Shown piece after piece: positions 31,965 to 41,907 of a stretch of 64,000 nucleotides of DNA (positions within the stretch are counted from its first letter, which is position 1; each line of letters opens with the position of its first letter). The stretch covers positions 1 to 64,000 of the forward strand of contig CACWOS010000009.1 of NCBI GenBank assembly GCA_902762565.1, written 5' to 3'. This DNA comes from an uncultured Prevotellaceae bacterium. GTDB taxonomy: Bacteria > Bacteroidota > Bacteroidia > Bacteroidales > Bacteroidaceae. The notes beneath the pieces are model-generated. The model saw nothing but the letters and a program-made list of their open reading frames with translations. It was not told where the DNA came from and did not search any database. A program made the position numbers and the translations under genes.

Positions 31965-34900
31965 TCAGTAAGCGCAGCTATCATCTAAGTCTATCAGCGA
32001 GCGCAATTGCTGGACGCCTTGATGATTGTTATCAAGAGTTTCAACTTCCGCAAGATATTTCAAGGCCTTTTCCTTATTACCCATACCATAGTAGCCTAGG
32101 GCAAGCATATACTTACAGTGTATGAGGTTCTTCATGTCGAGCGAATCCTCCCAAATGAGCAGGTCAGGCAGCGAAACTGCGAAGTAGTCCATTACCACCT
32201 TATCGTAAATATGTTGCTTACCGTAGTTGATAAGTTTATTGAACAGTCCGCGTGCTTTGTCCTCCTGTCCCAACTTGCGATAGCAGAGACCAGCATAAAA
32301 TATCTTATCGGGCTTGGCATCGTTGTAGTACATGGCGGCAGCGGGTTCGATAGGCCCTGCAGTACCCTCCTCGTAACGTCCAAGGAAATAAAGGAAGTCA
32401 TTGTCCTGCGCACCATAGAGTTTACCTTCACCCAGCGACTGAGGAAACACAAGGCATTCTTCCAAGAGTTTTTGAGCTGTTGGGAACTGGCTTTTGGTCT
32501 TTAGCAATTGCTTCGCCATCTCTACACGACAAATTTGATACTGACCACTTACCTTGCCTTCGCCACCCTCCCACGGATGGAAGATGCGGTTGTCAATGAT
32601 AGCTTTGGATTCCTCATAACGTCCTAGCTGATTAAGTAGTGTTGCTTCCTCTAGTACAAGATCATCGCGTTTGACTATCAGATCAGGATACTTCTGCAAG
32701 AAGTTAAGACGTTCCTGATGCGGACGATGCAGACGCTTATACAGCTGGTCGAGTTCCATCAATGTACGTGCATCACTCTCGTCCAAGTGGAAGGCGCGTT
32801 CCATATATTCAAGAGCCTCTTCCTGACGATTCTGCTTATTGAAGCGAGCCAATGCCAAATTACGCCATACACTGGGGAACCTAGGGTCGAGCTTGGCCGA
32901 TAGCTCCCAATTCTCGATAGCTACATCGTATTGGCGCTTGTCGTAATAGAGACAACCGAGATAGTATGGTGCTTTGGCACCACTGGGGTTAACCTCTTTG
33001 GCCTTCTCCAAGGCAAGGACGGCCTCCAAGCGGTTGGGGAAGCAATAGCTGCTGTCGGCTTGTTCGGCCTCAGCATATCGGCCCATATAATAATAGGTCA
33101 TGGGCGAGATGGCATTCTGCTCAATAGCCACCTGCCAAACGGACATCGCATCTTCGTTAAGACCAGCAGCGCAATACTCAAGGGCGGTTTCGTCATAATT
33201 GTCGGAAGAATTATGCATGAGGCTAATCATTCGTTCCATAGGTTCTTTGTTGCCTGTAAGCAAATATTCCTCCATCATGCAGACATAGTTGAAGTGGTCA
33301 ATATCATAGGAGGCACGAATCCATGCCAATGCCTCGTCCTTGCGGCCTAATTGACGTAACACGGTGGCTTTCAAGGCCCGTGCCTGATGGTTGTGGGTGT
33401 TAGAAATCAGGCAGCGTTCCAACTCGTCGAGTGCATCGTCGTAGCGGCCTTGAGAGACGCTGATGCATGCAGCCTGATAGTAGCCAGCATCAGCCCACGC
33501 CTTGTTCCATGTTGATTTCCAGAACAGTTCATAAGCTTCCTGTGGACGGTATTGGTATTTCATACAAAGGGCGAGATAGAAGATAGCTTCACCGTCGTAG
33601 GGGTTCGGATTGCGTTTCTGCCAAGTCTTCACGGCCTTTCTCAGATACCCTTCAGCTTTATCGAAACGTCCACGCCGAAGATACCACAAGCCTGTCTGGG
33701 TAAGACAGCGCACGTCGTTGGGGTCGCGACGCAGGGCCTCTTCATAGTAGTCGAGAGCCGACCAGGTAGCGTGGCGGTACTGCTCAAGGTGAAGGCCAGT
33801 AAGATACAGTTGATCATTGGTCTTCGTGTCCTGTGGCGACAAAGCAGCCTCAGCAGCATCGGGGATAGGACGGATTTCGTCGGGCTCGGCCTGCCAACGG
33901 AGATTGCCGACAGTGAGGGTGAGGTTCTGCAGCCGGACTGCAGAACACTCAATCGTTTCTATAAGAACAGCCTCAGGCGTCAGCATCACCACTTTATTAT
34001 AATACTGATGACCTTTATCATCTTCGAGCGTTATCCTTACCTCTTTCTTCGATGTCGCCAGCACTTTGAAGCATACGCCATCGTCGGTCTCGTCGATATT
34101 CAAAATAAAGTCCTTTGATGCCTGCTTCACGATACCCACCTCACGATAGGGCATAAAATACTGTACAAACTGTTTCTCCTCGTAAGGCATGAGCCACGTG
34201 AAATCGGGCTGATTCTCAGTATAGACGCCTGCCATCAGTTCAATATAGGGGCGGAAGCCCGGCCGTATGTTGCCGAAGGTTTTGCCTTCGGCCTCTGTGA
34301 CCTCATCAGTCAGGTTCCTGTCCCAAGCACGACCGAAGTTGCCATTACCCCACGTCCACTGCTTCTTGCCTGGCGACAGGTGGTGGCTAGCCACATGTAA
34401 CATACCGCCCTTGGTGTCGTTCTCATAACCACCTTCGAAGTTGTACTTCGAGTTGACGGCCATATACGACGTCGGCACGTAGATGTTCTTATAGTTCGAG
34501 ATATCCACACCTGCCGAGTAGTCCATTTTATAATAGGTACCCGTAGCGATGGGGAATGACGACACGGCACGTTTACCATGATCGAAGACGGCATTGACGT
34601 CGGGCGGGAACACGCTCTGGTAAGCATCGTTCACTTCGACGGCAGGATTGGCCCACCAGAGGAAGGTCTGCGGCAACGGGGTACGGTTCGATACACGACC
34701 TTGTATTTCCAAATAGGCACAGCCTGGACGCAGCGTAAAGCCGGCCATGCCTTTTTGATGGAACATACGCTCCATCTCGTTGACCCAAACCGTCACGCTT
34801 CCATCCTCGTTCTCCACAATGTCGCAGTCAACGGGCAAATAAGTGGAGGGACGGTGGTGCTGCGGCCAGTTGAACTCGATGCCACCCGAAATCCACGGGC

Positions 34901-35216
34901 CTGTCAGTCCCACGAGTGCGGGCTTGATGACGTGGTTGTAGTACACGAAATGGCGCTGCTTAATCTTGTCGTACGCCATCTGTACACGACCGCCCAACTC
35001 GGGTAGTATCATCACCTTGATGTACTCGTTCTCCAACCAGACGGCAAGCCATTGCTTGTCGACTTTCTCGTCAGAGATAGACTCGACGACGGGATAGGGA
35101 TAGACCACGCCGCTCGAACCCTGATAGACGCGTTTCTCCAGGAATATCGGATTCTTCTCGGCCTTTCCGATTTCGTATGTTGGTATCGTCACCAACTCTC
35201 TCCATGCTTTTACCAT
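31965..35216 (-). CDS. DUF5107 and TPR-repeat protein
   Basis: A 1083-residue cytoplasmic-type protein. Residues 1-400 match DUF5107, with PYPVVESISDEKVDKQW, LPELGGRVQMAYDK, GIEFNWPQHHRPSTY and a beta-rich fold like aldose-epimerase-related domains. The rest is TPR-like helices (for example ATWSALDYYEEALRRDPNDV and LKAMKYQ-type repeats). These proteins often sit next to sugar transporters and glycosidases in Bacteroidota; the reaction is unknown. It follows the sugar porter gene on the minus strand after a large palindrome and may be expressed with it. Confidence 0.8.
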   Translation of the reverse strand: MVKAWRELVTIPTYEIGKAEKNPIFLEKRVYQGSSGVVYPYPVVESISDEKVDKQWLAVWLENEYIKVMILPELGGRVQMAYDKIKQRHFVYYNHVIKPALVGLTGPWISGGIEFNWPQHHRPSTYLPVDCDIVENEDGSVTVWVNEMERMFHQKGMAGFTLRPGCAYLEIQGRVSNRTPLPQTFLWWANPAVEVNDAYQSVFPPDVNAVFDHGKRAVSSFPIATGTYYKMDYSAGVDISNYKNIYVPTSYMAVNSKYNFEGGYENDTKGGMLHVASHHLSPGKKQWTWGNGNFGRAWDRNLTDEVTEAEGKTFGNIRPGFRPYIELMAGVYTENQPDFTWLMPYEEKQFVQYFMPYREVGIVKQASKDFILNIDETDDGVCFKVLATSKKEVRITLEDDKGHQYYNKVVMLTPEAVLIETIECSAVRLQNLTLTVGNLRWQAEPDEIRPIPDAAEAALSPQDTKTNDQLYLTGLHLEQYRHATWSALDYYEEALRRDPNDVRCLTQTGLWYLRRGRFDKAEGYLRKAVKTWQKRNPNPYDGEAIFYLALCMKYQYRPQEAYELFWKSTWNKAWADAGYYQAACISVSQGRYDDALDELERCLISNTHNHQARALKATVLRQLGRKDEALAWIRASYDIDHFNYVCMMEEYLLTGNKEPMERMISLMHNSSDNYDETALEYCAAGLNEDAMSVWQVAIEQNAISPMTYYYMGRYAEAEQADSSYCFPNRLEAVLALEKAKEVNPSGAKAPYYLGCLYYDKRQYDVAIENWELSAKLDPRFPSVWRNLALARFNKQNRQEEALEYMERAFHLDESDARTLMELDQLYKRLHRPHQERLNFLQKYPDLIVKRDDLVLEEATLLNQLGRYEESKAIIDNRIFHPWEGGEGKVSGQYQICRVEMAKQLLKTKSQFPTAQKLLEECLVFPQSLGEGKLYGAQDNDFLYFLGRYEEGTAGPIEPAAAMYYNDAKPDKIFYAGLCYRKLGQEDKARGLFNKLINYGKQHIYDKVVMDYFAVSLPDLLIWEDSLDMKNLIHCKYMLALGYYGMGNKEKALKYLAEVETLDNNHQGVQQLRSLIDLDDSCAY

Positions 35217-35305
35217 ATTCGTTGTGTATATTTTTTACTTTCCATTAATTCTGCCACTTTTTTGGCCCAATTATGCCACTTTCGAGTTTCTACTGAAAAA
35301 CTTTT

Positions 35306-35345
35306 GAGTTAGTACTGAAACTCCGCGGAGTTTCAGTACTAACTC
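35306..35345. repeat. 40-bp perfect palindrome
   Basis: GAGTTAGTACTGAAACTCCG followed by its exact complement (centre 35325/35326). Shorter related words, such as CGAGTTTCTACTG at 35283-35295 and GAAACTCG at 35346-35353, surround it. It lies between the sugar porter and the DUF5107 gene, both on the minus strand. No T run follows, so it may be an operator, a hairpin in the transcript or a repeat element rather than a terminator. Confidence 0.85.
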
Positions 35346-35372
35346 GAAACTCGTGTAGTAGGGCCAGATTTC

Positions 35373-36668
35373 TCATCCTACTAACTCTTTCTCCAGTTGT
35401 AATAAACTTTTACCCTTCGTCTCGGGACAGCGGCGCCACAGGAATACAAAGGCGCAACAGCAGATGGCACTGTAAATCCAGAACGAGCCACTGCTGCCCA
35501 GTGCTGCGTTCATCGAGGGGAACGAGAACGTCAGCGTACAGCAGCCCACCCACAGGGCAAACGTACATGTCGCCATGGCTATGCCGCGCACGCGGTTGGG
35601 GAAAATCTCGGCCAGCAGCGTCCACGTGACCGGTGCCAGCGTCATGGCGTACGTCGAGATAGCGGCCACCACCAGCGCCACCATCACGAAACCCTTCACC
35701 TCGAAGAAGTAGCACGTACCCAGAATCAGATAGATAAGCCCCAGTCCACCAGCACCCAGCAGGATAAGCGTCCGGCGGCCCCACTTCTCGATGGTATAGA
35801 GCGCGACAATCGTAAAGACGACATTGGCAATGCCTGTAATGACAATGTTGATGAACATGCCATCGACATCGAAGCCTGCGCCCACGAAGATTTCCTGCGC
35901 ATAGTTGAAAATGACATTCGTGCCGCACCACTGCTGGAACACGGCAATCACCAATCCCAACAACAATACGCGGCTATACTTGCTTTGAAACAGTTCTCGT
36001 AATCCAACCTCCTGCCTCATATGCTGCGATTCTGTTACAACCTTCAGTTTCAAGTACACAGGGCTCTCCGGTATCGCAAAAACCATGACCAAAAACAGTG
36101 CCGCAGGCACAGTTTCGGCCCAGAACATCCAACGCCACCCCCACTCTACGTTCCACGCCTGCTCCGCGGATATGGACGTATCACGTGCCAATAGCATATT
36201 TACTATCTGTGCAGCCAATATTCCCAGTACAATGGTCATCTGGTTAAGGCTTACCATGCGTCCGCGAATCTCCGTAGGACTAACCTCAGCAATATACATC
36301 GGCGCCAAGGCTGACGCTACACCAATGCCTATACCTCCAATAAAGCGCGCAATATTAAATAAGGTGAAGTCCGAAAACAGCCCCGTGCCAATAGCCGACA
36401 CCGTAAACAGCATCGCAGACACCATCAACAACGGCTTACGACCGTATTTATCGGCTGCCCAGCCAGCCACCATCGCGCCCACCAAACAGCCAATCAACGC
36501 GGTAGTCATAGCCACCCCCTGCATCACGGGAGAATCACCTATGCCGAAGTAGAGTTCATAAAACGGCTTAGCACCGCCAATGACCACCCAGTCGTAGCCA
36601 AACAGCAAACCACCCATAGCCGACACGGCACAGATGAAATAGAGAAAACCTTTGCTCATTTCTTGCAT
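35373..36668 (-). CDS. Sugar porter MFS transporter
   Basis: The 431-residue protein has about 12 membrane helices and sugar-porter signatures: GYDWVVIGG, DKYGRKPLL, RFIGGIGIGVASALAPMYIAE, PESPVYLK, EKWGRRTLILLG and PETKGKSL at the C-terminus. It is somewhat short for the family (often about 450-480). It probably imports a hexose, pentose or deoxy sugar by proton symport. A minus-strand TAACTTTG box at 36719-36726 is its promoter. Substrate is not evident. Confidence 0.88.
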   Translation of the reverse strand: MQEMSKGFLYFICAVSAMGGLLFGYDWVVIGGAKPFYELYFGIGDSPVMQGVAMTTALIGCLVGAMVAGWAADKYGRKPLLMVSAMLFTVSAIGTGLFSDFTLFNIARFIGGIGIGVASALAPMYIAEVSPTEIRGRMVSLNQMTIVLGILAAQIVNMLLARDTSISAEQAWNVEWGWRWMFWAETVPAALFLVMVFAIPESPVYLKLKVVTESQHMRQEVGLRELFQSKYSRVLLLGLVIAVFQQWCGTNVIFNYAQEIFVGAGFDVDGMFINIVITGIANVVFTIVALYTIEKWGRRTLILLGAGGLGLIYLILGTCYFFEVKGFVMVALVVAAISTYAMTLAPVTWTLLAEIFPNRVRGIAMATCTFALWVGCCTLTFSFPSMNAALGSSGSFWIYSAICCCAFVFLWRRCPETKGKSLLQLEKELVG

Positions 36669-36718
36669 ATTATTCGTGTTTTAGTTATTCTGTCGATTAA
36701 GTTTATTGCTTTACTTGG

Positions 36719-36726
36719 CAAAGTTA
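36719..36726 (-). promoter_or_regulatory. -7 box TAACTTTG for the sugar porter gene
   Basis: A TAnnTTTG match on the minus strand, about 51 bases upstream of the ATG at 36668. Confidence 0.5.
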
Positions 36727-36736
36727 CAACAAAAAA

Positions 36737-36761
36737 TCGAGCCAACCAAATGTCAGCTCGA
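36737..36761 (-). terminator. Terminator of the rhamnose operon
   Basis: TCGAGC (36737-36742) and GCTCGA (36756-36761) form a stem; read on the minus strand it is followed by a run of six T (36731-36736). It lies downstream of rhaD. Confidence 0.65.
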
Positions 36762-36789
36762 CTTTTCATCATGGTTTTGCTAATACGGC

Positions 36790-37611
36790 TTAGCAGGGAC
36801 GCTTCTTGGGCAGATTAAAGACATCTTGCACTTCCTTCATCTGCTCGTCGGTCATGCCATCGGGTTCGCTGCCCATAGCACGGGCGCACATGTAGATGTT
36901 GGCAGACTTACAGAGCACGTCGGTCTGGTCGAAGGCGTCCATAATGTCTACGCCTACAGCTACAGTGCCGTGCTTCTCCCACATCACCACGTCGTGAGTC
37001 TTAATCTGCTCGAGGGTTGCCTCGGCAAGCGCTACACTGGAAGGCAGAGCGTAAGGAACGATGCCAATGCCCAGAGGGGCAAAGGCCAGCGTTTCAGGAA
37101 TCATTGACCACAGCACACGAGTCATCTCGTCCCCCTTCAGGAAACGCTGAATATGGCTCATTGCCACCAGTTCGATGGGGTGTGTGTGGAGCGTAGCCTT
37201 GTAGCACGAACCGGTCTCGAGCAGATAGTTCTGCAGGGCCAGGTGGGTAGGCAGCTCGCTGGTGGGTACGACATTCTCGTCGGCAATGACTACGTACGAT
37301 GCGCAGTCGTCAAGAATACGAATGATACTTCCGTTCTGCATGGGTTCCTTAGCCAAGTCACGCATACGCTTGCCCGTTCCCTTGCAATAAAAGTACTTAC
37401 CCTTCAACTGAGGCAGAACCATACCAATCTGCTTCACTTCCGAAATGGGCTTCATGGCCTTGCACTCGTCATCCATAAACTCAGTGACGTTCACAGTGAT
37501 GTTACCACCATTACGCTCAGCCCAACCTTTCTGCCAGAGGTAACCAGTGACCTCAGCAATCTGATAAACAACCGCCTTCAACTGTTCGCGGCCTTCTAAA
37601 ATACTTTTCAT
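36790..37611 (-). CDS. rhaD: Rhamnulose-1-phosphate aldolase
   Basis: The 273-residue class II aldolase contains AERNGGNITVNVTEF, KYFYCKGTGKRMRDL, ATLHTHPIELVAMSH (zinc-binding histidines) and DVVMWEKHGTVAVG. It splits rhamnulose 1-phosphate into DHAP and lactaldehyde. It is the last gene of a five-gene operon with the GH28 enzyme, rhamnulokinase, an isomerase and an MFS permease. Length is normal. Confidence 0.95.
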   Translation of the reverse strand: MKSILEGREQLKAVVYQIAEVTGYLWQKGWAERNGGNITVNVTEFMDDECKAMKPISEVKQIGMVLPQLKGKYFYCKGTGKRMRDLAKEPMQNGSIIRILDDCASYVVIADENVVPTSELPTHLALQNYLLETGSCYKATLHTHPIELVAMSHIQRFLKGDEMTRVLWSMIPETLAFAPLGIGIVPYALPSSVALAEATLEQIKTHDVVMWEKHGTVAVGVDIMDAFDQTDVLCKSANIYMCARAMGSEPDGMTDEQMKEVQDVFNLPKKRPC

Positions 37612-37644
37612 ATAACTTCTTTTACTTCTTAACCTCTCTAACTT

Positions 37645-38979
37645 TTAATAATCTTCGCCATAGCGTTCTTTCGTGATGTCATCGAGGGCACGACAACGCG
37701 TGTTGGGAACACCGACAAAGCCCACGATAAGCGAAATGGCCAGCAGGGCAATCATACAGAAAGCGGCAATGGTGAAACCCTCACCGTTCTCACCATAAAT
37801 CATCGTAAAGATGAGTCCCCAAACAGCTGACAGACCACGTACAATGAAGAACATTAAGCCCTGCGCGCCTGCACGGAACTTGGCAGGGAACAGCTCTGAA
37901 CCCCACAAGGCATAGAATATCTGTGGCGATGAACCGCCCTGAACACCCCAAAGGATTGCAAACAGCCAGAGACCAACCATACCATTAACACCAACAGTAA
38001 CGATGACCAGCCAAGCTGCAATAGCCACCAAGAGTCCGAAAGTGTAGATGGCTTTGTGTGATGTCTTGTCGATGAGTTTAGAGACAACGAACGTTACTGC
38101 AACAATGATGAACCATTGGATGCAGTTCATCCAGTTTGCCATCTCGTTGCTCACGCCACCTGCCGTCTCGTAGATGTGCGGCTGGAAGAATCCCATCACA
38201 GAAGCCACGAGGTTCCAGGTAAGATAGATGGTAGCAAGGAAAATAACAGTACGCACGGCGATCTTGTTGGAAAACAGCACCTTGATATTATCAAGCAGAC
38301 CTGTTTTCTCGGCAGAATCCTTCTGAGCAGTAAACTCGGCACTCTCCTGAAGCTGACGCTGCAAGTTCCATGCAATGAAAGCCACGATGAACAGCGTAAA
38401 GAACACAATACGTGACGAGAAAGCATTAACAGCTTCCTGCGACATGTCGGCTCCACCAAACATGTGTGCCACCGACTCTACCCATCCAAACAGGTAGCCA
38501 CCAGGGGCAAAGAGCATACCAAACAAGAGAATGCACATGGGGCCAAAACCCCACGACATCTGCGAGATACAGATATTGCGTCCACGATTGTTGACCTCCG
38601 ATGACTCAGAGATATAAGTCCATGAGGCTGGAACACCCACACCCACAGAGATACCAGTCACAAGGAAACCAGCCAACAGCATGGGGAAATTCATAGAGAA
38701 CATCACCAGCAGCACACCTGTCATGTAGACCAGTAGGTTGTAAGTAAAGATAAACTTACGTCCATACTTGTCAGCCAAGAAGCCACCGATGATAGCACCA
38801 ATGGCGGCACCCAGACAGTTGGCAGAGATGAAGTTGAGCCATCCTAAGTGTACCTCAGACAGTCCGAGATAGTTCTGCCATAAGGTCAAACCAGATGCAC
38901 CAGCTACAATAGCACCAGCATCGAGATAATTGGTAAGAGACACGGCGATGGTGCTCTTCAAAGAACCAGAATTTGCCAT
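37645..38979 (-). CDS. MFS sugar permease of the rhamnose operon
   Basis: The start at 38979 (MANSGSLKSTIAV) is chosen because it lies five bases after the isomerase stop; a longer frame from 39009 would overlap that gene. The 444-residue protein has 12 membrane helices with ADKYGRKFIFTYNLLVYMTG, and GVPASWTYISESSEVNNRGR. Context indicates L-rhamnose uptake, though Bacteroidota rhamnose permeases are often of another family, so this is inference. Confidence 0.85.
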   Translation of the reverse strand: MANSGSLKSTIAVSLTNYLDAGAIVAGASGLTLWQNYLGLSEVHLGWLNFISANCLGAAIGAIIGGFLADKYGRKFIFTYNLLVYMTGVLLVMFSMNFPMLLAGFLVTGISVGVGVPASWTYISESSEVNNRGRNICISQMSWGFGPMCILLFGMLFAPGGYLFGWVESVAHMFGGADMSQEAVNAFSSRIVFFTLFIVAFIAWNLQRQLQESAEFTAQKDSAEKTGLLDNIKVLFSNKIAVRTVIFLATIYLTWNLVASVMGFFQPHIYETAGGVSNEMANWMNCIQWFIIVAVTFVVSKLIDKTSHKAIYTFGLLVAIAAWLVIVTVGVNGMVGLWLFAILWGVQGGSSPQIFYALWGSELFPAKFRAGAQGLMFFIVRGLSAVWGLIFTMIYGENGEGFTIAAFCMIALLAISLIVGFVGVPNTRCRALDDITKERYGEDY

Positions 38980-38983
38980 ATCC

Positions 38984-40414
38984 TTATCTGCAAACAATAT
39001 CACACTCAATGTTAAAGATCTTAGCCACCTTCAAGATGGTGTCTATATGATGACCAACGGCAGCTGCCATGTGGTGGGTTGGACCAGCCTCACTCCACTT
39101 GTTGACAAACTCGCGGCAACTTAAAGAGAACTTGGTGCGCATATTGGTGTCACCAAAGGTAAAGATTTCGCCTTCCTCGTTGACACCCTCAGCAACGACA
39201 AATTTGAAGACGCCGTTCTTGTCCTGCGTAATGGCAAGATAAGTAACAGGACCTACAGGAGGATAGAACTGTGTGAGATAGCCGCCACCTGTCTTTCCGT
39301 GGAATACGGGTACTATCTTCATTGTCGGTTTCTTGGCCTGTGAGATGTCGAAGTCGCCAGAGCCAGAGTGACCTATGATACAGATATCCTTCGGGAAGTC
39401 GATAGAGTACATCTCAGCCAACGTACCTGTGCCTGAGATGGTCTTCAGGATAGACATTGCCATAGCAACCTTCATGTCACCCTCAACGGCACATGCGGTA
39501 TGCTGCTTGATGAGCATTGAGAAAGCAGGAATCAGCATGGAGTCAAGCTTGCCTGCAACGCCTTGTGCGAAGCCTGCATAGTGGGAAGCTATCATGCCCA
39601 GTTTCTCGTCCTTCACCCACTGTTCAAAGGCAACGACATACTTGGCCATGTCCCATACCTTCTCAATGGTACCGCCACCCTCAATATCAAATGTGTCGAG
39701 AATATCTTGGGCCTTAGCTTTGATGGCAGCCTCATCGGTGATATTGTCGGCAATAGCCCACATCTGTTCCCAGTCAAACTGCTTGGTATAGACAAACATA
39801 CGGTGGTATAGGTTGGTCTCATCGATATAGAGGTCCATCATACCCGGATACGGACGCCCAATCTGTGCGATGTTAGTATCACGGAAACGGCGACGCACCT
39901 GAGCAGCACGGCACCAGTCTTCGATTTCAGCCTGAACACCAGGATCGCCACCCTCTACAACGCCGGTAATGACAGCCGAACGCTTACCGGCACGGTTGAG
40001 GTCGGCAACCATCTCACCGATTGCACCACAAGCATAGAGGTCGCCCAACCAAGTGGGGATGTCGGTCTTGGCGTAGTCAGGAGCCAGTTTCTTCTGCAGG
40101 TTCACAATAACGACGGGCACGTCGAGGTCGCGAACGGCAGGTAGCATATTATAAGAGGTACAGTAGGTCAACATTTGGAGGATGACGATATCTACATCAG
40201 CTGCACGGAATTTGTCACCTGCAGCCATCGACTGCTCTTTGGTGGTCACCATACCACCATCGATAATTTCGATAGTGTCTGGCAACGTCTTCTTGAAAGC
40301 CTCATACTGAGCCTCGAAATTAGGAACTAGTTGTGGGAACTGTGGTAGGTATGCCTGGAGGGCAATGCTGAATACACCTACCTTTGCTTTGGTTTCTACT
40401 AATGGTTTTGCCAT
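38984..40414 (-). CDS. L-arabinose/L-fucose isomerase-fold protein in the rhamnose operon
   Basis: The 476-residue protein belongs to the AraA/FucI fold: KAKVGVFSIALQAYLPQFP, LQMLTYCTSYNML, QKKLAPDYAKT, AVEGDMKVAMAMSIL (metal-ligand Glu), HSGSGDFDI (His) and a C-terminal GHHIDTILKVA. The usual rhamnose isomerase RhaA is a TIM-barrel enzyme of another family. As this gene lies between rhamnulokinase and the permease, it most likely converts rhamnose to rhamnulose, replacing RhaA; this is inferred from position. An arabinose or fucose substrate is also possible. Confidence 0.85.
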   Translation of the reverse strand: MAKPLVETKAKVGVFSIALQAYLPQFPQLVPNFEAQYEAFKKTLPDTIEIIDGGMVTTKEQSMAAGDKFRAADVDIVILQMLTYCTSYNMLPAVRDLDVPVVIVNLQKKLAPDYAKTDIPTWLGDLYACGAIGEMVADLNRAGKRSAVITGVVEGGDPGVQAEIEDWCRAAQVRRRFRDTNIAQIGRPYPGMMDLYIDETNLYHRMFVYTKQFDWEQMWAIADNITDEAAIKAKAQDILDTFDIEGGGTIEKVWDMAKYVVAFEQWVKDEKLGMIASHYAGFAQGVAGKLDSMLIPAFSMLIKQHTACAVEGDMKVAMAMSILKTISGTGTLAEMYSIDFPKDICIIGHSGSGDFDISQAKKPTMKIVPVFHGKTGGGYLTQFYPPVGPVTYLAITQDKNGVFKFVVAEGVNEEGEIFTFGDTNMRTKFSLSCREFVNKWSEAGPTHHMAAAVGHHIDTILKVAKIFNIECDIVCR

Positions 40415-40422
40415 AATACTCT

Positions 40423-41907
40423 TTATTTTTGATTTGTTATTGTTAAATACTTCTCATAAGCCGCATCCCATGCGGCCTTGTCGCCAGAGGGATGATAAGG
40501 CACCATCTCCACAGAGTTGGCAATGATAGCACGCATCTGCCAAATATCAGCTACATCGCTTGACGCTTTCGCCTGCAACATGATATTACCAATGGCGGTA
40601 CACTCCTGCGGACCTGCCAACACCTCCACGTCACAGGCATCGGCAGTGAACTGCGTCAGATACTTGTTGAGCGAACCACCCCCAATGACGTGCAGCACAT
40701 TGATGTCGAAGTCAGCAAACTCCTTGAGCCAGCCAAACACCTGACGATAACGCAGAGAGAGCGAATCGAAGATGCAACGGCATATCTCTGCCGGTGTCTC
40801 AGGAACGGGTTGATTTGTTTCACGGCAATATTGCTGAATAGCCCCAATCATTGATGGTGGATTAGCAAAGGCCTTGTCATCAGGATTGATGATGCTTCGG
40901 AATGCCTCAACTCGCATCGCAGAACCCTGTAACTCAGGATGGCTTAGCTGACGAACCTCTTCAGGCCACTCCTTGCGACAACGCTCATAGAGCCACATAC
41001 CGCAGATGTTCTTCAGGAATCTAGTCGTACCCTCGATACCACCTTCATTGGTGAAGTTCAACTCGTATGAACGATTATTGATGATAGCGTCTTTCGTCTC
41101 GATTCCCATCAAGCTCCACGTACCGCTCGACAGGTAGGCAAACTGCTCGTTCTTGGCTGGTACGGCAGCGACGGCAGCACCCGTATCATGGCCAGCTACG
41201 GCAATGACAGGGACTGCACCAAGGCCCGTTATATTCTGAACTTCCTCAGTCAACACACCAATCTGGGTACCAGGCTGTACCATCCGCCCGAACTGACTGC
41301 GCTTCATACCGACACTCTCGATCAATTTCTCTGAGAGGTCACCAGTGCGTGGATCTAACATCTGTGAGGTAGAAGCGATGGTATATTCGCATACGGCCTC
41401 GCCTGTCAGCATCCACGACAGGGCATCAGGGACGAACAAGACCTTTTCGGCCATCTTCATGGCACTATTAGCGTCCTTCCGCATGGCATAGAGTTGGAAC
41501 AGCGAATTAAAGTTCATGAACTGGATACCCGTAATATCGTAGACTTCGCGTTGCGAAACTACCTCCTCCAAATATTCCTCCATCCGTCCAAAAGTATGCG
41601 GATCGCGATAGGCCATAGGATTGCGCAGGATGGCACCGTCATCACCAATGAATACAAAGTCGACACCCCATGTATCAATACCAATACTAGTCAGCGTAAT
41701 ACCACGATGGGCCACTTCCTTCAAACCACGAATCATCTCGAAGTACAAAGCATAAATATCCCAATAGAAGTGTCCGCCCGTTTCAATCAGGTTATTAGGG
41801 AATCGGGTCAGTTCCTCCTGTTCCAGTCGCCCGTCGGCCAACGTACCTAAGATGGTACGTCCACTCGTTGCGCCGAGGTCGACGGCAAAATAGTATTTCT
41901 TACTCAT
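40423..41907 (-). CDS. rhaB: Rhamnulokinase
   Basis: A 494-residue FGGY kinase with FAVDLGATSGRTILGTL, TSIGIDTWGVDFVFIGDDG, PMAYRDPHT, VAVAGHDTGAAVAAVPA and YLSSGTWSLMGIE. These are typical of RhaB, which phosphorylates rhamnulose. It starts within the end of the GH28 gene (overlap 8 bp) and is followed by the isomerase after eight bases. Length is normal. Confidence 0.95.
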   Translation of the reverse strand: MSKKYYFAVDLGATSGRTILGTLADGRLEQEELTRFPNNLIETGGHFYWDIYALYFEMIRGLKEVAHRGITLTSIGIDTWGVDFVFIGDDGAILRNPMAYRDPHTFGRMEEYLEEVVSQREVYDITGIQFMNFNSLFQLYAMRKDANSAMKMAEKVLFVPDALSWMLTGEAVCEYTIASTSQMLDPRTGDLSEKLIESVGMKRSQFGRMVQPGTQIGVLTEEVQNITGLGAVPVIAVAGHDTGAAVAAVPAKNEQFAYLSSGTWSLMGIETKDAIINNRSYELNFTNEGGIEGTTRFLKNICGMWLYERCRKEWPEEVRQLSHPELQGSAMRVEAFRSIINPDDKAFANPPSMIGAIQQYCRETNQPVPETPAEICRCIFDSLSLRYRQVFGWLKEFADFDINVLHVIGGGSLNKYLTQFTADACDVEVLAGPQECTAIGNIMLQAKASSDVADIWQMRAIIANSVEMVPYHPSGDKAAWDAAYEKYLTITNQK

